The translations under genes were made by a program, and so were the position numbers. A stretch of 64,000 nt of DNA from Rhodobacteraceae bacterium UBA7436 (GTDB taxonomy: Bacteria > Pseudomonadota > Alphaproteobacteria > Rhodobacterales > Rhodobacteraceae): the NCBI GenBank assembly GCA_002478745.1, contig DLQI01000041.1, forward strand, positions 56,256 to 120,255, written 5' to 3'. The notes beneath the pieces are model-generated. The model was given only the letters and a program-made list of their open reading frames with translations. It ran no database searches and was not told the origin of the DNA. Shown here piece after piece: positions 26,873-36,838 of the stretch. Numbering within the stretch: position 1 is the stretch's first letter; every line of letters begins with the position of its first letter.

Positions 26873-27398
26873 TAAATTTCCAGACCTTTTTTGCATCAAG
26901 GATGTCAGGTTATTCTGAGGTCCGGTCATCGACAATACATAAAAAAACGATCTTAAGATACTACACAAAATGAGGGGCTGCCTTCCTAAGCTTGGAGCGC
27001 CCCAGAGTCATAGTCGATTCTGCAAAATGGCTGTGCGCTGGACAACATAGCCATGACATTGGGCTTACACATTTAACAGCCTTTACAACTTTTGCTTGGT
27101 GACGATCAGGACTAAAATCGTACCGTTGGTTATACTACCTGGCCTAGCCTTGACATTTAATTCACCGAAAACGTGACAATATATATAATATATTACAAAT
27201 AAATTTACAAAAACGCCGCTTAATAAGAAAAAAATTTACAACGAACTCCTTATATTCCAGTCTCTTATTCCCTTCTTTTCAATTCGCGTTATTATCCCGC
27301 TCAAAGATCAAAGCTGAACTGTGTGGGAGTGACGCATTCAGGCCAACACTTGATCAATGAACGCCCCAAAAGGGCAGGCCATTAGGGAGGCGCCAATC
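26873..27398. other. AT-rich intergenic region with two hairpins upstream of acs
   Basis: 526 bp without a gene. At 26974-27003 GGGGC and GCCCC arms enclose a partly self-complementary core. At 27027-27035 and 27046-27054 a 9-bp stem (ATGGCTGTG with CATAGCCAT) closes a 10-base loop. From about 27150 the DNA turns strongly AT-rich (27176-27245, with an ATATATATAATATAT run), which probably includes the acs promoter; a TTGACA lies at 27150-27155, but no well-spaced -10 box is obvious. The hairpins could be a terminator, an attenuator or a small RNA; I cannot tell which. Confidence 0.45.
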
Positions 27399-29354
27399 AT
27401 GTCAGAGACCCAATCCAAAACATATCCCCCGTCCGCAGAAATGGCAGCAAATGCCAATGTCGACGCAGCAAAATATGATGCAATGTACGCCGCATCCATT
27501 GCCGATCCCGACGCATTCTGGGGGGATCACGGCAAACGTATCGATTGGATCAAGCCTTATACTCAAGTCAAAGACGTAGACTTCACCTTGGGCAACGTAT
27601 CAATCAATTGGTACGCTGATGGTACATTAAACGTTGCAGCCAACTGTATTGACCGTCACTTGGAAACTCGCGGTGATCAAACTGCGATCATATGGGAACC
27701 AGACAGCCCGACAGACGATGCTCTGCACATTACGTACAAGCAATTACACTCGTCGGTTTGCAAAATGGCGAACGTCTTGAAAGATCTTGGTGTCGGCAAA
27801 GGCGATCGTGTCGTCATATACATGCCGATGATTCCTGAAGCAGCTTATGCTATGCTTGCATGTGCGCGTATCGGCGCGATCCATTCAATCGTGTTTGCTG
27901 GGTTCTCTCCTGATGCTTTGGCCGCGCGTGTTAATGGCTCTGAAGCTAAGGTTGTGATCACCGCAGATGAGGCACCACGTGGTGGCCGCAATACTCCACT
28001 GAAATCAAACGCTGACAAGGCTCTGGCTGACTGCGACGCATCAGTTCAATGCCTTGTTGTACGCCGCACAGGTGGCGATGTTGCGTGGAACGAAGCTCGT
28101 GATCGCGACTATGGAGTCCTAAGCGAAGCCGCTTCAAGCGATTGTGCAGCAGAAGAAATGAACGCTGAAGATCCGCTATTCATTCTTTACACCTCTGGGT
28201 CGACAGGTATGCCGAAAGGCGTGGTTCACTCGACAGGCGGTTATATTGTCTACGCAGCGATGACACATGAAACCACATTCGATTACAAAGATGGTGATGT
28301 GTATTGGTGTACCGCAGATGTTGGTTGGGTCACCGGTCACAGCTATATTGTATATGGTCCATTGGCGAACGGCGCGACAACTGTCATGTTTGAAGGTGTC
28401 CCAACTTATCCAGACGCTTCTCGCTTCTGGCAAGTTTGTGAAAAGCACAAAGTTGCACAATTCTATACAGCCCCAACGGCTATCCGCGCGCTGATGGCGC
28501 AAGGTGATGATTTTGTTAAAAAATGTGATCTAAGCAGCCTACGCGTCCTTGGTACTGTGGGTGAACCTATTAATCCAGAAGCTTGGAACTGGTACAACGA
28601 AGTTGTGGGCGGCGGCACCTGCCCGATCGTTGACACATGGTGGCAAACCGAAACCGGTGGTCACTTGATGACGCCATTGCCTGGCGCGCACGCAATGAAA
28701 CCAGGGTCTGCGATGAAGCCATTCTTTGGCATTGAGCCTGTGGTTCTTGAACCAGCAAGTGGCGAAATAATTGAGGGTAACGACGTCGAAGGTGTCTTGT
28801 GCATCAAAGACAGCTGGCCTGGCCAAATGCGCTCAGTTTGGGGCGATCACGAACGCTTTGAAAAGACATATTTTGCGGATTATGAGGGTTACTACTTCAC
28901 CGGTGACGGCTGCAAGCGAGATGCAGACGGCGATTATTGGATTACAGGTCGCGTCGATGACGTGATCAACGTATCCGGACACCGTATGGGTACAGCCGAA
29001 GTTGAAAGCGCACTCGTAGCACACCCACAAGTCGCAGAAGCTGCTGTTGTCGGCTATCCCCATGATATCAAAGGACAAGGCATTTACTGCTACGTCACAT
29101 TGATGAATGGCGAGACCCCAACTGATGAGTTGCGTGTAGAGCTGCGCAACTGGGTCCGTAAAGAGATCGGCCCAATCGCATCTCCTGACCTAATCCAATG
29201 GGCACCAGGACTGCCAAAAACTCGTTCAGGCAAAATCATGCGCCGTATCTTGCGCAAGATTGCAGAGAATGACTTTGGCGCATTGGGCGACACTTCGACC
29301 TTGGCAGATCCAAGCGTTGTTGATGACCTCATTGAAAACCGTATGGGCAGCTAA
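27399..29354 (+). CDS. acs: Acetyl-CoA synthetase
   Basis: 651 residues from the ATG at 27399, which has AGGGAGG upstream; a further ATG at 27357 would add 14 residues. The AMP-forming ligase motifs are clear: [11 protein letters not shown] (phosphate loop), [40 protein letters not shown] and the C-terminal [11 protein letters not shown], whose Lys is the regulatory acetylation site in well-studied Acs. It activates acetate with ATP and CoA to acetyl-CoA. Monocistronic or read through into adk 61 bp downstream. Confidence 0.96.
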   Translation: MSETQSKTYPPSAEMAANANVDAAKYDAMYAASIADPDAFWGDHGKRIDWIKPYTQVKDVDFTLGNVSINWYADGTLNVAANCIDRHLETRGDQTAIIWEPDSPTDDALHITYKQLHSSVCKMANVLKDLGVGKGDRVVIYMPMIPEAAYAMLACARIGAIHSIVFAGFSPDALAARVNGSEAKVVITADEAPRGGRNTPLKSNADKALADCDASVQCLVVRRTGGDVAWNEARDRDYGVLSEAASSDCAAEEMNAEDPLFILYTSGSTGMPKGVVHSTGGYIVYAAMTHETTFDYKDGDVYWCTADVGWVTGHSYIVYGPLANGATTVMFEGVPTYPDASRFWQVCEKHKVAQFYTAPTAIRALMAQGDDFVKKCDLSSLRVLGTVGEPINPEAWNWYNEVVGGGTCPIVDTWWQTETGGHLMTPLPGAHAMKPGSAMKPFFGIEPVVLEPASGEIIEGNDVEGVLCIKDSWPGQMRSVWGDHERFEKTYFADYEGYYFTGDGCKRDADGDYWITGRVDDVINVSGHRMGTAEVESALVAHPQVAEAAVVGYPHDIKGQGIYCYVTLMNGETPTDELRVELRNWVRKEIGPIASPDLIQWAPGLPKTRSGKIMRRILRKIAENDFGALGDTSTLADPSVVDDLIENRMGS

Positions 29355-29415
29355 TGATCACAATGGTGTTTGCCGCATCAACGCGGCGAACACTATTGAC
29401 CAAAGGAAGTACACT

Positions 29416-30093
29416 ATGAATACCTCACCTGTTCTAATTTTACTTGGCCCTCCCGGCGCTGGAAAAGGCACCCAAGCACGGATGCTAGAAAAGCAATTCG
29501 GCCTCGTCCAACTTTCTACTGGCGATTTGTTGCGCGCAGCCGTTGCCGCGGGAACGCCTGCAGGACAAGCCGCTGACGCGGTTATGAAGGCTGGCGCATT
29601 GGTCAGCGACCAAATCGTAATCGATATTTTGCGCGACCGCATGGCTGACGCAGATTGCGCAAAAGGCGTCATTTTGGACGGTTTTCCACGTACGGCGGTG
29701 CAGGCTTCTGCATTAGATGAATTGCTGGCTGAGAACGGCCAAAAAATCAACGCGGCAATTAGCCTTGAAGTGGACGATGCTGCAATGGTTGAGCGTGTCG
29801 CAGGGCGCTATACTTGTGGCGGGTGCGGTGAAGGATACCACGACAGCTTTAAGGTCCCTGCTAAAGCAGGTGTTTGCGACACGTGTGGTGGCACAGAAAT
29901 GAAACGCCGTGCAGACGACAACGCTGCAACCGTAAGTGGGCGATTGGAAGCTTATCACGCACAAACTGCGCCGTTGATCAGCTACTATGAAGACAACGGT
30001 GCACTGCAGCGCATCGATGCTATGGGTGAGATCGATGTGATTGGCGCGGCTCTCAGCGCTGCTGTAAGCGCGATCATTGCCTTACAGCATTAA
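29416..30093 (+). CDS. adk: Adenylate kinase, zinc-finger lid type
   Basis: 225 residues from the ATG at 29416 with AAAGGAAG upstream; the longer frame is acs read in another phase. Contains the P-loop GPPGAGKGTQ (about 9-18), STGDLLRAA, DGFPRT and a lid with two Cys pairs (CGGC and CDTC), the structural zinc site of the long form. It interconverts AMP, ATP and ADP. Usually adk sits in the ribosomal protein cluster; in this window it stands apart, 61 bp behind acs, as is also seen for a second copy in some relatives. Confidence 0.94.
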   Translation: MNTSPVLILLGPPGAGKGTQARMLEKQFGLVQLSTGDLLRAAVAAGTPAGQAADAVMKAGALVSDQIVIDILRDRMADADCAKGVILDGFPRTAVQASALDELLAENGQKINAAISLEVDDAAMVERVAGRYTCGGCGEGYHDSFKVPAKAGVCDTCGGTEMKRRADDNAATVSGRLEAYHAQTAPLISYYEDNGALQRIDAMGEIDVIGAALSAAVSAIIALQH

Positions 30094-30183
30094 TTCTCAA
30101 ACTGTCTAAATATAGACTACCGCCAAGACGATTGCTCCCCTAACCTCGTGATCAAATACCTATTTGATTGAAGGATCACGACC

Positions 30184-30861
30184 ATGGGTTTTCGTGCAGC
30201 GATAGATGATAACGACGTTAGGTCGATCACAAACTGGATGCAGACCGCGCCCGAGACAACCTCGGTCGCGGACTTTCTTCCGGGGCCCGGCATTCAGAAG
30301 CTGGAACTTAAGTTTGACATCGACGAGTTGCGTGCAGCGCTCGGCGAATGCTTGGCACGCGAAGCCTTCAAAGGCGGAATGCAAGATCAAGGATTTGCCG
30401 CCCTCCCCCTCACCCAACGACCCGGTCAAACTGAATGGACAGAAAACGATCTTTCTGGTCGTTACTGGTTACGCGGCGATGCGCGATACGTCGAAGAAGC
30501 TCGCGAAGATTTGGTGCCAGAAATCGACTTTTCCGAGTTCAATCCAAAATTCAAAGGCACTTATTTTGAATATGTTCACGAAGAATTAACCAAACGCTTT
30601 CCAATCGGACGGACCCGTGTGTTGGCCAAAGGTCAGTATAACTGCAATTCTTGGCACCGTGATCCAGAACCGCGCCTACACATTCCGGTTACAACAAATC
30701 CCGGTTCCTTGTTTGTAGTCAATCACCATGTAACCCACTTGCCAGCTGATGGTTCTGTCTACTTCACAGACACTCGTGGCTATCACACTGCACTGAATGG
30801 CGGCGACACATCGCGCGTTCACATCGTCGCCGCCCTTGCCTACACTCAGGTCACAAAATGA
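30184..30861 (+). CDS. Aspartyl/asparaginyl beta-hydroxylase-like Fe(II)/2-oxoglutarate oxygenase
   Basis: 225 residues. The C-terminal half shows the double-stranded beta-helix core: His158 and Asp160 in SWHRDPE, RLHIPVTTN soon after, then the distal His201 in GYHTALNGG and Arg211 in SRVHIV. These fit an Fe triad and a 2-oxoglutarate-binding Arg of the AspH fold. Animal AspH lacks the HxD acid, whereas this protein keeps it. The N-terminal 90 residues are not recognised. Its stop overlaps the threonine aldolase start (ATGA). The substrate is unknown; hydroxylation at the beta carbon of an amino acid is the inference. Confidence 0.72.
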   Translation: MGFRAAIDDNDVRSITNWMQTAPETTSVADFLPGPGIQKLELKFDIDELRAALGECLAREAFKGGMQDQGFAALPLTQRPGQTEWTENDLSGRYWLRGDARYVEEAREDLVPEIDFSEFNPKFKGTYFEYVHEELTKRFPIGRTRVLAKGQYNCNSWHRDPEPRLHIPVTTNPGSLFVVNHHVTHLPADGSVYFTDTRGYHTALNGGDTSRVHIVAALAYTQVTK

Positions 30862-31904
30862 GCACTTATGGTGCAATGGATAGCCGTATCCGCAACTCAA
30901 TTGCCTGTGATTTGCGTAGTGACACAGTCACCTGCCCTGACGACGCGATGCGCGCGGCAATGGCAGCCGCTGAAGTTGGTGATGATGTTTACGGCGAAGA
31001 CCCCAGCATTATTGCTCTTGAGAACCGCATGGCAGGCTTGCTGGGAAAAGACGCCGCCATGTTTGTGTCCAGCGGCACACAAAGTAACCTTTGCGCAATC
31101 ATGGCACACTGTGGCCGTGGGGACGAATTGATCGTCGGCGACGCTTATCACATTTATGCTGATGAAGCCGCCGGCGCTTCGGTTCTGGCAGGCGTTTCGA
31201 TGCATGCGATCCCCGTGGACGATGGTAACGCCGTTTCCGCAGAGCAAGTCAAAGGCGCGGTTAAGGATGACGACCCACACTACGCACGCAGTCGCTTGTT
31301 GTGCTTGGAAAACACGGTTGTCGGCAAAGCCATTTCATTGGAAAAGATGCGCGCGCCCGCACAGGCGGCATGGGACGCTGGACTATCCGTTCATTTAGAC
31401 GGCGCGCGCTTTTTTAATGCAATAACCGAACTTAAGTGCACTGCCAAAGAACTCGCTGGTTGCGCTGACAGCGTTTCCGTCTGCTTTTCAAAGGGGTTGG
31501 GCGCACCAGTTGGTTCGATTTTGGTCGGTAGCAACGGCATTATCGCAAGGGCTAGGCGCAACCGCAAAATCTTGGGCGGAGGATTGCGACAGGCAGGCGT
31601 TTTAGCCGCTGCCGCAGCACATGCGTTAGATCATCATTTGTCACTTATGCCCGCGGATCATGACCGCGCAGCTCAATTAGCCGTTGCCTTGCATGACTTG
31701 GATGTTGGAAGTGTTCAAAGCGGTACGAACATGGTGTTCTTCACACCCAACGCAAGCCAACATAACGCACTGCATGCCCATATGGAGGCTGCTGGTGTGC
31801 GCATTGGTGGGCAACATCCAACGATAAGGATGGTCATGCACCGCGACATTGATGATGCGGGATTAGAGGCCGCGATCACAGCCTTCCGCAGTTTTTACAC
31901 ATAA
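30858..31904 (+). CDS. Low-specificity L-threonine aldolase family (PLP)
   Basis: 348 residues, the normal size. Family motifs are DLRSDTVTCPDDAMRAAM (about 15-32), EVGDDVYGEDPS, LENTV, LDGARFFNA and SVCFSKGLGAPVGS, with Lys212 as the PLP-binding residue. Enzymes of this family cleave beta-hydroxy alpha-amino acids to glycine and an aldehyde. It is coupled to the upstream oxygenase by a 4-bp overlap, and six bases separate it from the MmgE/PrpD gene. The context suggests the substrate may be the oxygenase product. Confidence 0.92.
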   Translation: MSTYGAMDSRIRNSIACDLRSDTVTCPDDAMRAAMAAAEVGDDVYGEDPSIIALENRMAGLLGKDAAMFVSSGTQSNLCAIMAHCGRGDELIVGDAYHIYADEAAGASVLAGVSMHAIPVDDGNAVSAEQVKGAVKDDDPHYARSRLLCLENTVVGKAISLEKMRAPAQAAWDAGLSVHLDGARFFNAITELKCTAKELAGCADSVSVCFSKGLGAPVGSILVGSNGIIARARRNRKILGGGLRQAGVLAAAAAHALDHHLSLMPADHDRAAQLAVALHDLDVGSVQSGTNMVFFTPNASQHNALHAHMEAAGVRIGGQHPTIRMVMHRDIDDAGLEAAITAFRSFYT

Positions 31905-31910
31905 GGAACA

Positions 31911-33248
31911 ATGCACATGCCGGCAGTAGACTTCATCCTCGACACCAGGTTTGACGATTTACCTGCCGCCACAATCCATGAAGCCATTCGCTGTCTGGTC
32001 GACACCTTAGGTGTCGCCGTTGGCGGGTCGCAAACCCAACTAGCAAGCATCATTCACAACCATGTGGTACGCCAGTTTTGCGGTACAGAAGCCGTACTTT
32101 GGCAAGACGGCCGCAAAGCCAGTGCTGCGGGCGCAGCCCTTGCCAATGGCATGACAATCGATGCGCTGGATGCCCATGACGGTATGAAATTGACCAAAGG
32201 CCATGTGGGCTGCGGCGTCTTCCCCTCATTGATCGCAGTCATGCAGGCCGAAGGGATTGATGACCCCAAAGAATTTCTAACTTCCATCGTGATTGGATAC
32301 GAAATCGGTACCAGGGCCGGCATTGCCTTACATGCAAGTGCCTGCGATTTTCATACTTCTGGCGCATGGATTTCTTTGGCGGCTGCCGCATTAACTGCCC
32401 GTCAATTGAAGTTGACCAAAGCCCAAACTCGCGAGGCGCTTGGCATAGCTGAATACCATGGCCCACGCAGTCAGATGATGCGTGTTATTGATGCGCCCAC
32501 GATGCTCAAAGACGGATCAGGGTGGGGCGCAATGGCTGGGGTTTCGGCCGCATACCTTGCACAGGACGGGTTTACCGGTGCCCCTGCTATCACCATGGAA
32601 GCTCCTGAATTAGCAAACTATTGGAATGACTTGGGTAAGAACTGGTACATTGAGCAGCAATATATCAAACTGTATCCCGTTTGCCGCTGGGCACAGCCTG
32701 CCGTGGAGGGAGCGTTGGCTTTGATCCATGAACACGGTATCAGTGTCGATGAGATCGCAACGATCAAAGTGGAAACATTTCATGAGGCGAAACGCCTTGC
32801 CTCTATCCCTACAACGACCGAACAGGCGCAATACTCGCTACCGTTTTCAGTCGCTTCAGCAGTTGTGCGTGGTACGATCGGTGTGGCCGAGGTCACAGGT
32901 GATGGTCTCAACGATCCACAAATTATCGGGTTGGCCAAGACTGTTGAGATTGTCGAAGACGACGCATTTAACGACGCATTCCCCGCCCGTCGCTTTGCGC
33001 GCACCCACTTCCACCTGCTTGACGGACGTATTCTGTCCTCACGCGATACTGAGGCCCAAGGTGACCCAGAGAATAAGGTTCCTGATCAAGTCATTTGGGA
33101 TAAGTTTCGCGACCTAACATCAGCGCTATTGGGTACGGCATGGTCAGAACAGTTTTTATCCTTAGCCTGGGGTATTGTGGATGCACCATCCGTTACGCCA
33201 TTGTTTAAATTGATTGCACAGACTGCACAAACCAAGGACCTGAAATGA
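31911..33248 (+). CDS. MmgE/PrpD family protein
   Basis: 445 residues. Family signatures are present: an all-helical N-terminal domain with ALANGMTIDALDAHDGMKLTKGH, GYEIGTRAGIALH, and a C-terminal domain with IKLYPVCRWAQPA. Members include 2-methylcitrate dehydratase, cis-aconitate decarboxylase and iminodisuccinate epimerase, so the fold tells of dehydration, decarboxylation or epimerisation of a polycarboxylate, not which one. No methylcitrate genes flank it, so propionate use is unlikely. It overlaps the GST start by 4 bp. Confidence 0.9.
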   Translation: MHMPAVDFILDTRFDDLPAATIHEAIRCLVDTLGVAVGGSQTQLASIIHNHVVRQFCGTEAVLWQDGRKASAAGAALANGMTIDALDAHDGMKLTKGHVGCGVFPSLIAVMQAEGIDDPKEFLTSIVIGYEIGTRAGIALHASACDFHTSGAWISLAAAALTARQLKLTKAQTREALGIAEYHGPRSQMMRVIDAPTMLKDGSGWGAMAGVSAAYLAQDGFTGAPAITMEAPELANYWNDLGKNWYIEQQYIKLYPVCRWAQPAVEGALALIHEHGISVDEIATIKVETFHEAKRLASIPTTTEQAQYSLPFSVASAVVRGTIGVAEVTGDGLNDPQIIGLAKTVEIVEDDAFNDAFPARRFARTHFHLLDGRILSSRDTEAQGDPENKVPDQVIWDKFRDLTSALLGTAWSEQFLSLAWGIVDAPSVTPLFKLIAQTAQTKDLK

Positions 33249-33871
33249 TAGACCTTTATTCATGGACAACGCCAAATGGACGTAAAATCTCGATCGCATT
33301 GGAAGAAATGGGGCTGGAATACAAAAGCCATGCCATCGACATCACCAAAGACGAGCAATTCGCACCTGATTTTCTAAAAATCAGCCCCAACAATCGCATC
33401 CCTGCAATTGTTGACGGTGATACCTCCATCTTTGAATCTGGTGCAATCCTCATGTACCTCGCCGAAAAAACTGGCCTGTTCGCACCTGAATATGGGAGCT
33501 CTGAATATTGGCAGATGATGCAGTGGTTAATGTGGCAGATGGGCGGCTTTGGCCCGATGATTGGCCAAGCGCACCATTTCTTAAAGTACAACAAGGGCAA
33601 ATCAGAGTACTCAGAGCAGCGCTATCATGCAGAAACACTGCGCCTTTATGGAGTCCTGGATCGGCATCTCGCCACTTCCCCATATATAATCAGCACACTC
33701 AGCATTGCGGACTTTGCTACATGGCCATGGGCCTCCCGGTTTGAGTACCATCAAGTTGATTTAAACGATTTCCCGAATGTAAAACGTTGGTATCTTGAGC
33801 TGGCGGCACGTCCCGCATTTGCACGCGGCTATGCCCAACCCAAAGATGCAGGCCCAATTCCTTTGCCGTAG
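33245..33871 (+). CDS. Glutathione S-transferase family protein (YfcG/GstB-like)
   Basis: 208 residues: an N-terminal thioredoxin-like domain (TTPNGRKISIALEEMGL, then NNRIPAIVD and IFESGAILMYLAEKTG, about 8-80) and a C-terminal helical domain. The TPNGRK start and the lack of a catalytic Tyr or Cys there resemble the Nu-class/YfcG proteins, which act as disulfide reductases or peroxidases with glutathione. It ends the coupled oxygenase-aldolase-PrpD unit. Conjugation of a reactive aldehyde or epoxide is possible. Confidence 0.9.
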   Translation: MIDLYSWTTPNGRKISIALEEMGLEYKSHAIDITKDEQFAPDFLKISPNNRIPAIVDGDTSIFESGAILMYLAEKTGLFAPEYGSSEYWQMMQWLMWQMGGFGPMIGQAHHFLKYNKGKSEYSEQRYHAETLRLYGVLDRHLATSPYIISTLSIADFATWPWASRFEYHQVDLNDFPNVKRWYLELAARPAFARGYAQPKDAGPIPLP

Positions 33872-33940
33872 CCACTGGATTGGAAGCACACATTTGCTTA
33901 TCTGTGCACTAACGCAAATAGGTCCCGAAAGGACACCATC

Positions 33941-34318
33941 ATGCAAACTTCAAAGTCCTACATGGAAGCGGCAAACGCAGCAGTTCCACGCATATCAGCG
34001 GCTGAAGCAATCGTCCGTCACGCAAACGCTACAGCCGTTTTCGTTGATGTGCGCGACAGCGCTGCAATTGCGGCAACTGGCACGATCAAAGGCGCGCAAC
34101 GCATTCCCCGCGGAATGCTTGAATTCATGGCCGACCCAGCTTCGACAGCACACAACAAGGCCCTCACCAATGATGCAGAGGTCTATCTGGTTTGCGCAGC
34201 TGGTGGACAGGCAGCACTGGCCGGTAAAACAATGTTCGACATGGGTTACACCAATGTAACCAACATTGGCGGTATCGGGGATTGGGCCAAAGCAGGTGGA
34301 CCTATAGAAGAGGCTTAA
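33941..34318 (+). CDS. Rhodanese-like domain protein with altered active-site loop
   Basis: 125 residues, a single rhodanese domain. Conserved parts are FVDVRDSAAIAATGTIKGA and MGYTNVTNIGGIGDW. The active loop is CAAGGQ (Cys85 to Gln90); the catalytic Cys is present, but the last loop position, usually Arg, is Gln. It should bind or transfer sulfane sulfur, possibly with different charge preference. It follows the GST gene after 69 bp. A Shine-Dalgarno (CGAAAGGA) lies at about 33925-33932. The stop overlaps the convergent sit operon end by 4 bp. Confidence 0.88.
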   Translation: MQTSKSYMEAANAAVPRISAAEAIVRHANATAVFVDVRDSAAIAATGTIKGAQRIPRGMLEFMADPASTAHNKALTNDAEVYLVCAAGGQAALAGKTMFDMGYTNVTNIGGIGDWAKAGGPIEEA

Positions 34319-35139
34319 GCCGCTTGCTTAGCCCGCATATTTGAGCGAATGAACGCGCCGATGAAGATGATTGTCAGGATCAATATAATTGTCGGCGCGG
34401 GCGCACTATCGATAAAGAAACTAACGTAAACGCCTAATATTCCGGAGAATACAGTGACCACAACCGCAATTGGTAACATCCGTTTGAACTGGTTGGTCAG
34501 CAGAAACGCAATTGCCCCCGGTGCAATCAATAAACCAATTGATAAAATTATCCCTACTGCCGATAGCGTTGCAACAATCGTCAGAGAAATCATCGACAAT
34601 AGTCCGTAGTGCAGCCAATTCACGCGCAGGCCCACCGCTTGGGCCTGGATCGGGTCAAAGGCATGCAACAAAAGGTCTTGGCGCTTAGCAACCACAACGA
34701 CGGCAACGAAAACCGCTATCAGACAAGCAGTCCATAGATCGGTTGCGCCGACGCCCAGCATATTACCGAATAAGATGTGATCCAGATGTACCTCTGTGGT
34801 AATCTTGGTGTACAAAACAATCCCAAAACCAAACATTCCTGAGAACACGATACCCATCACCGTGTCCTGCTTCACGCGGCTATTTTCAGACAAAAACCCC
34901 GTCGCAAGCGCGCAAAACATCCCCGCGACAAACGCCCCGATGATCAACGGAATCCCGATGATATAGGCGATCACAACACCGGGTAAAACCGCGTGACTGA
35001 TTGCATCCCCCATGAGGGACCACCCCTTCAAAACAAGGAAGCAAGACAGCAGGCTGGTAGGCACAGCGATAATCGCCATCATCAAGAACGCCTTGTTCAT
35101 AAACGCAAATTGAAACGGGAGAAGCAGCTCAGTCAACAT
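34315..35139 (-). CDS. sitD: Metal ABC transporter permease (SitD/MntD type)
   Basis: 274 residues, about eight helices, of the ABC-3 permease family for Mn, Zn or Fe. Motifs include LKGWSLMGDAISHAVLPGVVIAY near residue 38 and GLRVNWLHYGLLSMISLTIVAT. It forms the membrane pore with the permease encoded immediately upstream; the start shares a base with that gene's stop (TGATG). Last gene of the sitABCD-like operon. Confidence 0.9.
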   Translation of the reverse strand: MLTELLLPFQFAFMNKAFLMMAIIAVPTSLLSCFLVLKGWSLMGDAISHAVLPGVVIAYIIGIPLIIGAFVAGMFCALATGFLSENSRVKQDTVMGIVFSGMFGFGIVLYTKITTEVHLDHILFGNMLGVGATDLWTACLIAVFVAVVVVAKRQDLLLHAFDPIQAQAVGLRVNWLHYGLLSMISLTIVATLSAVGIILSIGLLIAPGAIAFLLTNQFKRMLPIAVVVTVFSGILGVYVSFFIDSAPAPTIILILTIIFIGAFIRSNMRAKQAA

Positions 35140-35993
35140 CAGGACACCAGTGCTTGCGCTGCGCGACGGCGCGCGGCGATATAGCCGTGCTTGGGCGCAA
35201 AGAAAAAGGCGAGGAGAAAGATCAGTGTTTGTAGTGATACAATCAAACCGCCCGTAGCCCCATCCACAAAAAAGCTAAGGTAGGCCCCCACAAAGCTGGT
35301 CCCTGCCCCAAGCGCAACGCTTAGTATCAACAAGCGCGGAAAACGGTCTGTCAAAAGATAGGCCGTGGCCCCAGGCGTGACCACCATCGCGATCACGAGG
35401 AACGCGCCAACGGTTTGCAGGGCTGCAACACAGGAGGCCGACAGCAATGTGAAAAACACAACTTTTAACAAGTCCGGTTTAAGCCCGATGGATCGTGCGT
35501 GGTTTTCGTCAAAGAATGTGACCATCAGATCCTTCCATTTGGCCAATAAGATCGCGAGCGTCACAAAACCGATGATCGCAAGTTGCAGCGTATCAGACGG
35601 TGTAATGGCAAGGATGTTGCCCATGGTAATAGTTTGGATGCTCACAGATGTGGGTGACAGCGAGACCATGAACAATCCCAACCCAAAGAACGACGTAAAG
35701 ATCAGCCCAATAATAGTGTCCTCTTTCAAGCCAGATCTTTGGTTGAGAAACAGCATCGCACCAGCAGCCAATCCGCCCGCCGCAAATGCGCCCAACGCAA
35801 ATGGCAGGCCCAGCATATAGGCCCCTGCAACGCCCGGTACGATTGAGTGACTAAGTGCGTCACCGATCAGGGACCAACCCTTAAGCATCAGATAAGCAGA
35901 GAGAAATGCGCATACGCCACCGACCAATGCACTGACCCACATGGCGTTGAACATGTAGTTATAGGTGAAGGGCAAAAGCAGGGTTTCGATCAC
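35139..35993 (-). CDS. sitC: Metal ABC transporter permease (SitC/MntC type)
   Basis: 284 residues, about eight helices, paralogous to sitD (shared [23 protein letters not shown] motif). The start is a GTG at 35993 whose last two bases overlap the TGA of the ATPase gene (GTGA), the only non-ATG start in the operon. Together with sitD it makes the heteromeric pore. The C-terminal end is basic (ARRRAAQ). Confidence 0.9.
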   Translation of the reverse strand: MIETLLLPFTYNYMFNAMWVSALVGGVCAFLSAYLMLKGWSLIGDALSHSIVPGVAGAYMLGLPFALGAFAAGGLAAGAMLFLNQRSGLKEDTIIGLIFTSFFGLGLFMVSLSPTSVSIQTITMGNILAITPSDTLQLAIIGFVTLAILLAKWKDLMVTFFDENHARSIGLKPDLLKVVFFTLLSASCVAALQTVGAFLVIAMVVTPGATAYLLTDRFPRLLILSVALGAGTSFVGAYLSFFVDGATGGLIVSLQTLIFLLAFFFAPKHGYIAARRRAAQALVS

Positions 35994-36838
35994 TTTTTGG
36001 CGTCCTTCTCATCGCTGTAAACAACAAAGGGACGTTCATCGTCTGTGATCACGCGGATGGTACGACCGTCTTCATCATCATGCAGGTCAGATCCACCAAG
36101 CACGAAATGGCGCAGCACCCCGCCAAAGGCCAGTTCCAAATTGTCATGGGTAAACGTGGTTTCGGTCGGCCCATAGGCCAGCACAGTTTCTTTGACCAAA
36201 ACCGTACGATCACAAAATTCAGGGACAGAACCAAGGTTATGGGTTGAGACCAACATCACCCGTCCCTCGTCGCGCATTTCGCGCAGCAAAGCGATGATTG
36301 CATCCTCGGTCTGAACATCAACACCAGTGAAGGGTTCATCCAGCAAGATCACCTTGCCCTCTTGGGCCAAGGCACGGGCCAGAAAGACGCGTTTGCGTTG
36401 CCCACCTGACAGCTCGCCAATTTGGCGGTGGCGGAAATCGATCATGTTGACCCGTTCAAGGGCCGACTTGACCGCTTCATGATCCGTTTGTTTGGGACGG
36501 CGCAGGAACCCCATGTGCCCGTAACGCCCCATCATCACCACATCTTCGACAAGGACAGGAAAGCTCCAATCGACTTCTTCAGACTGAGGCACGTAGGCAA
36601 CGACATTTTGTCTCAAAGCATCTTTTACAGGCATACCCAGCACTGAAATTTCACCTTTTGCCGCAGGTACGAACCCCATAATCGCCTTGAACAGCGTGGA
36701 TTTACCCGCACCGTTTACCCCCACCAATGCGGTGATCGTCCCAGTGGGGATTTCAAAGCTGGCGTTGCGCAGGGCCGTGTGGCCGTTGCGATAGGTGACT
36801 GTGACGTCACTTGCGGTGATGCCGGTTGATGCGTTCAT
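35990..36838 (-). CDS. sitB: Metal ABC transporter ATP-binding protein
   Basis: 282 residues with Walker [10 protein letters not shown] (about 37-45), Q-loop PQSEEVDW, signature LSGGQRKRV and Walker [13 protein letters not shown]. Length exceeds the usual 240-250 by a C-terminal tail (about 245-282) rich in Asp/Arg/Lys. It powers the import of Mn(II), Zn(II) or Fe(II) together with SitCD and the binding protein. It is coupled on both sides by 4-bp overlaps. Confidence 0.92.
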   Translation of the reverse strand: MNASTGITASDVTVTYRNGHTALRNASFEIPTGTITALVGVNGAGKSTLFKAIMGFVPAAKGEISVLGMPVKDALRQNVVAYVPQSEEVDWSFPVLVEDVVMMGRYGHMGFLRRPKQTDHEAVKSALERVNMIDFRHRQIGELSGGQRKRVFLARALAQEGKVILLDEPFTGVDVQTEDAIIALLREMRDEGRVMLVSTHNLGSVPEFCDRTVLVKETVLAYGPTETTFTHDNLELAFGGVLRHFVLGGSDLHDDEDGRTIRVITDDERPFVVYSDEKDAKK

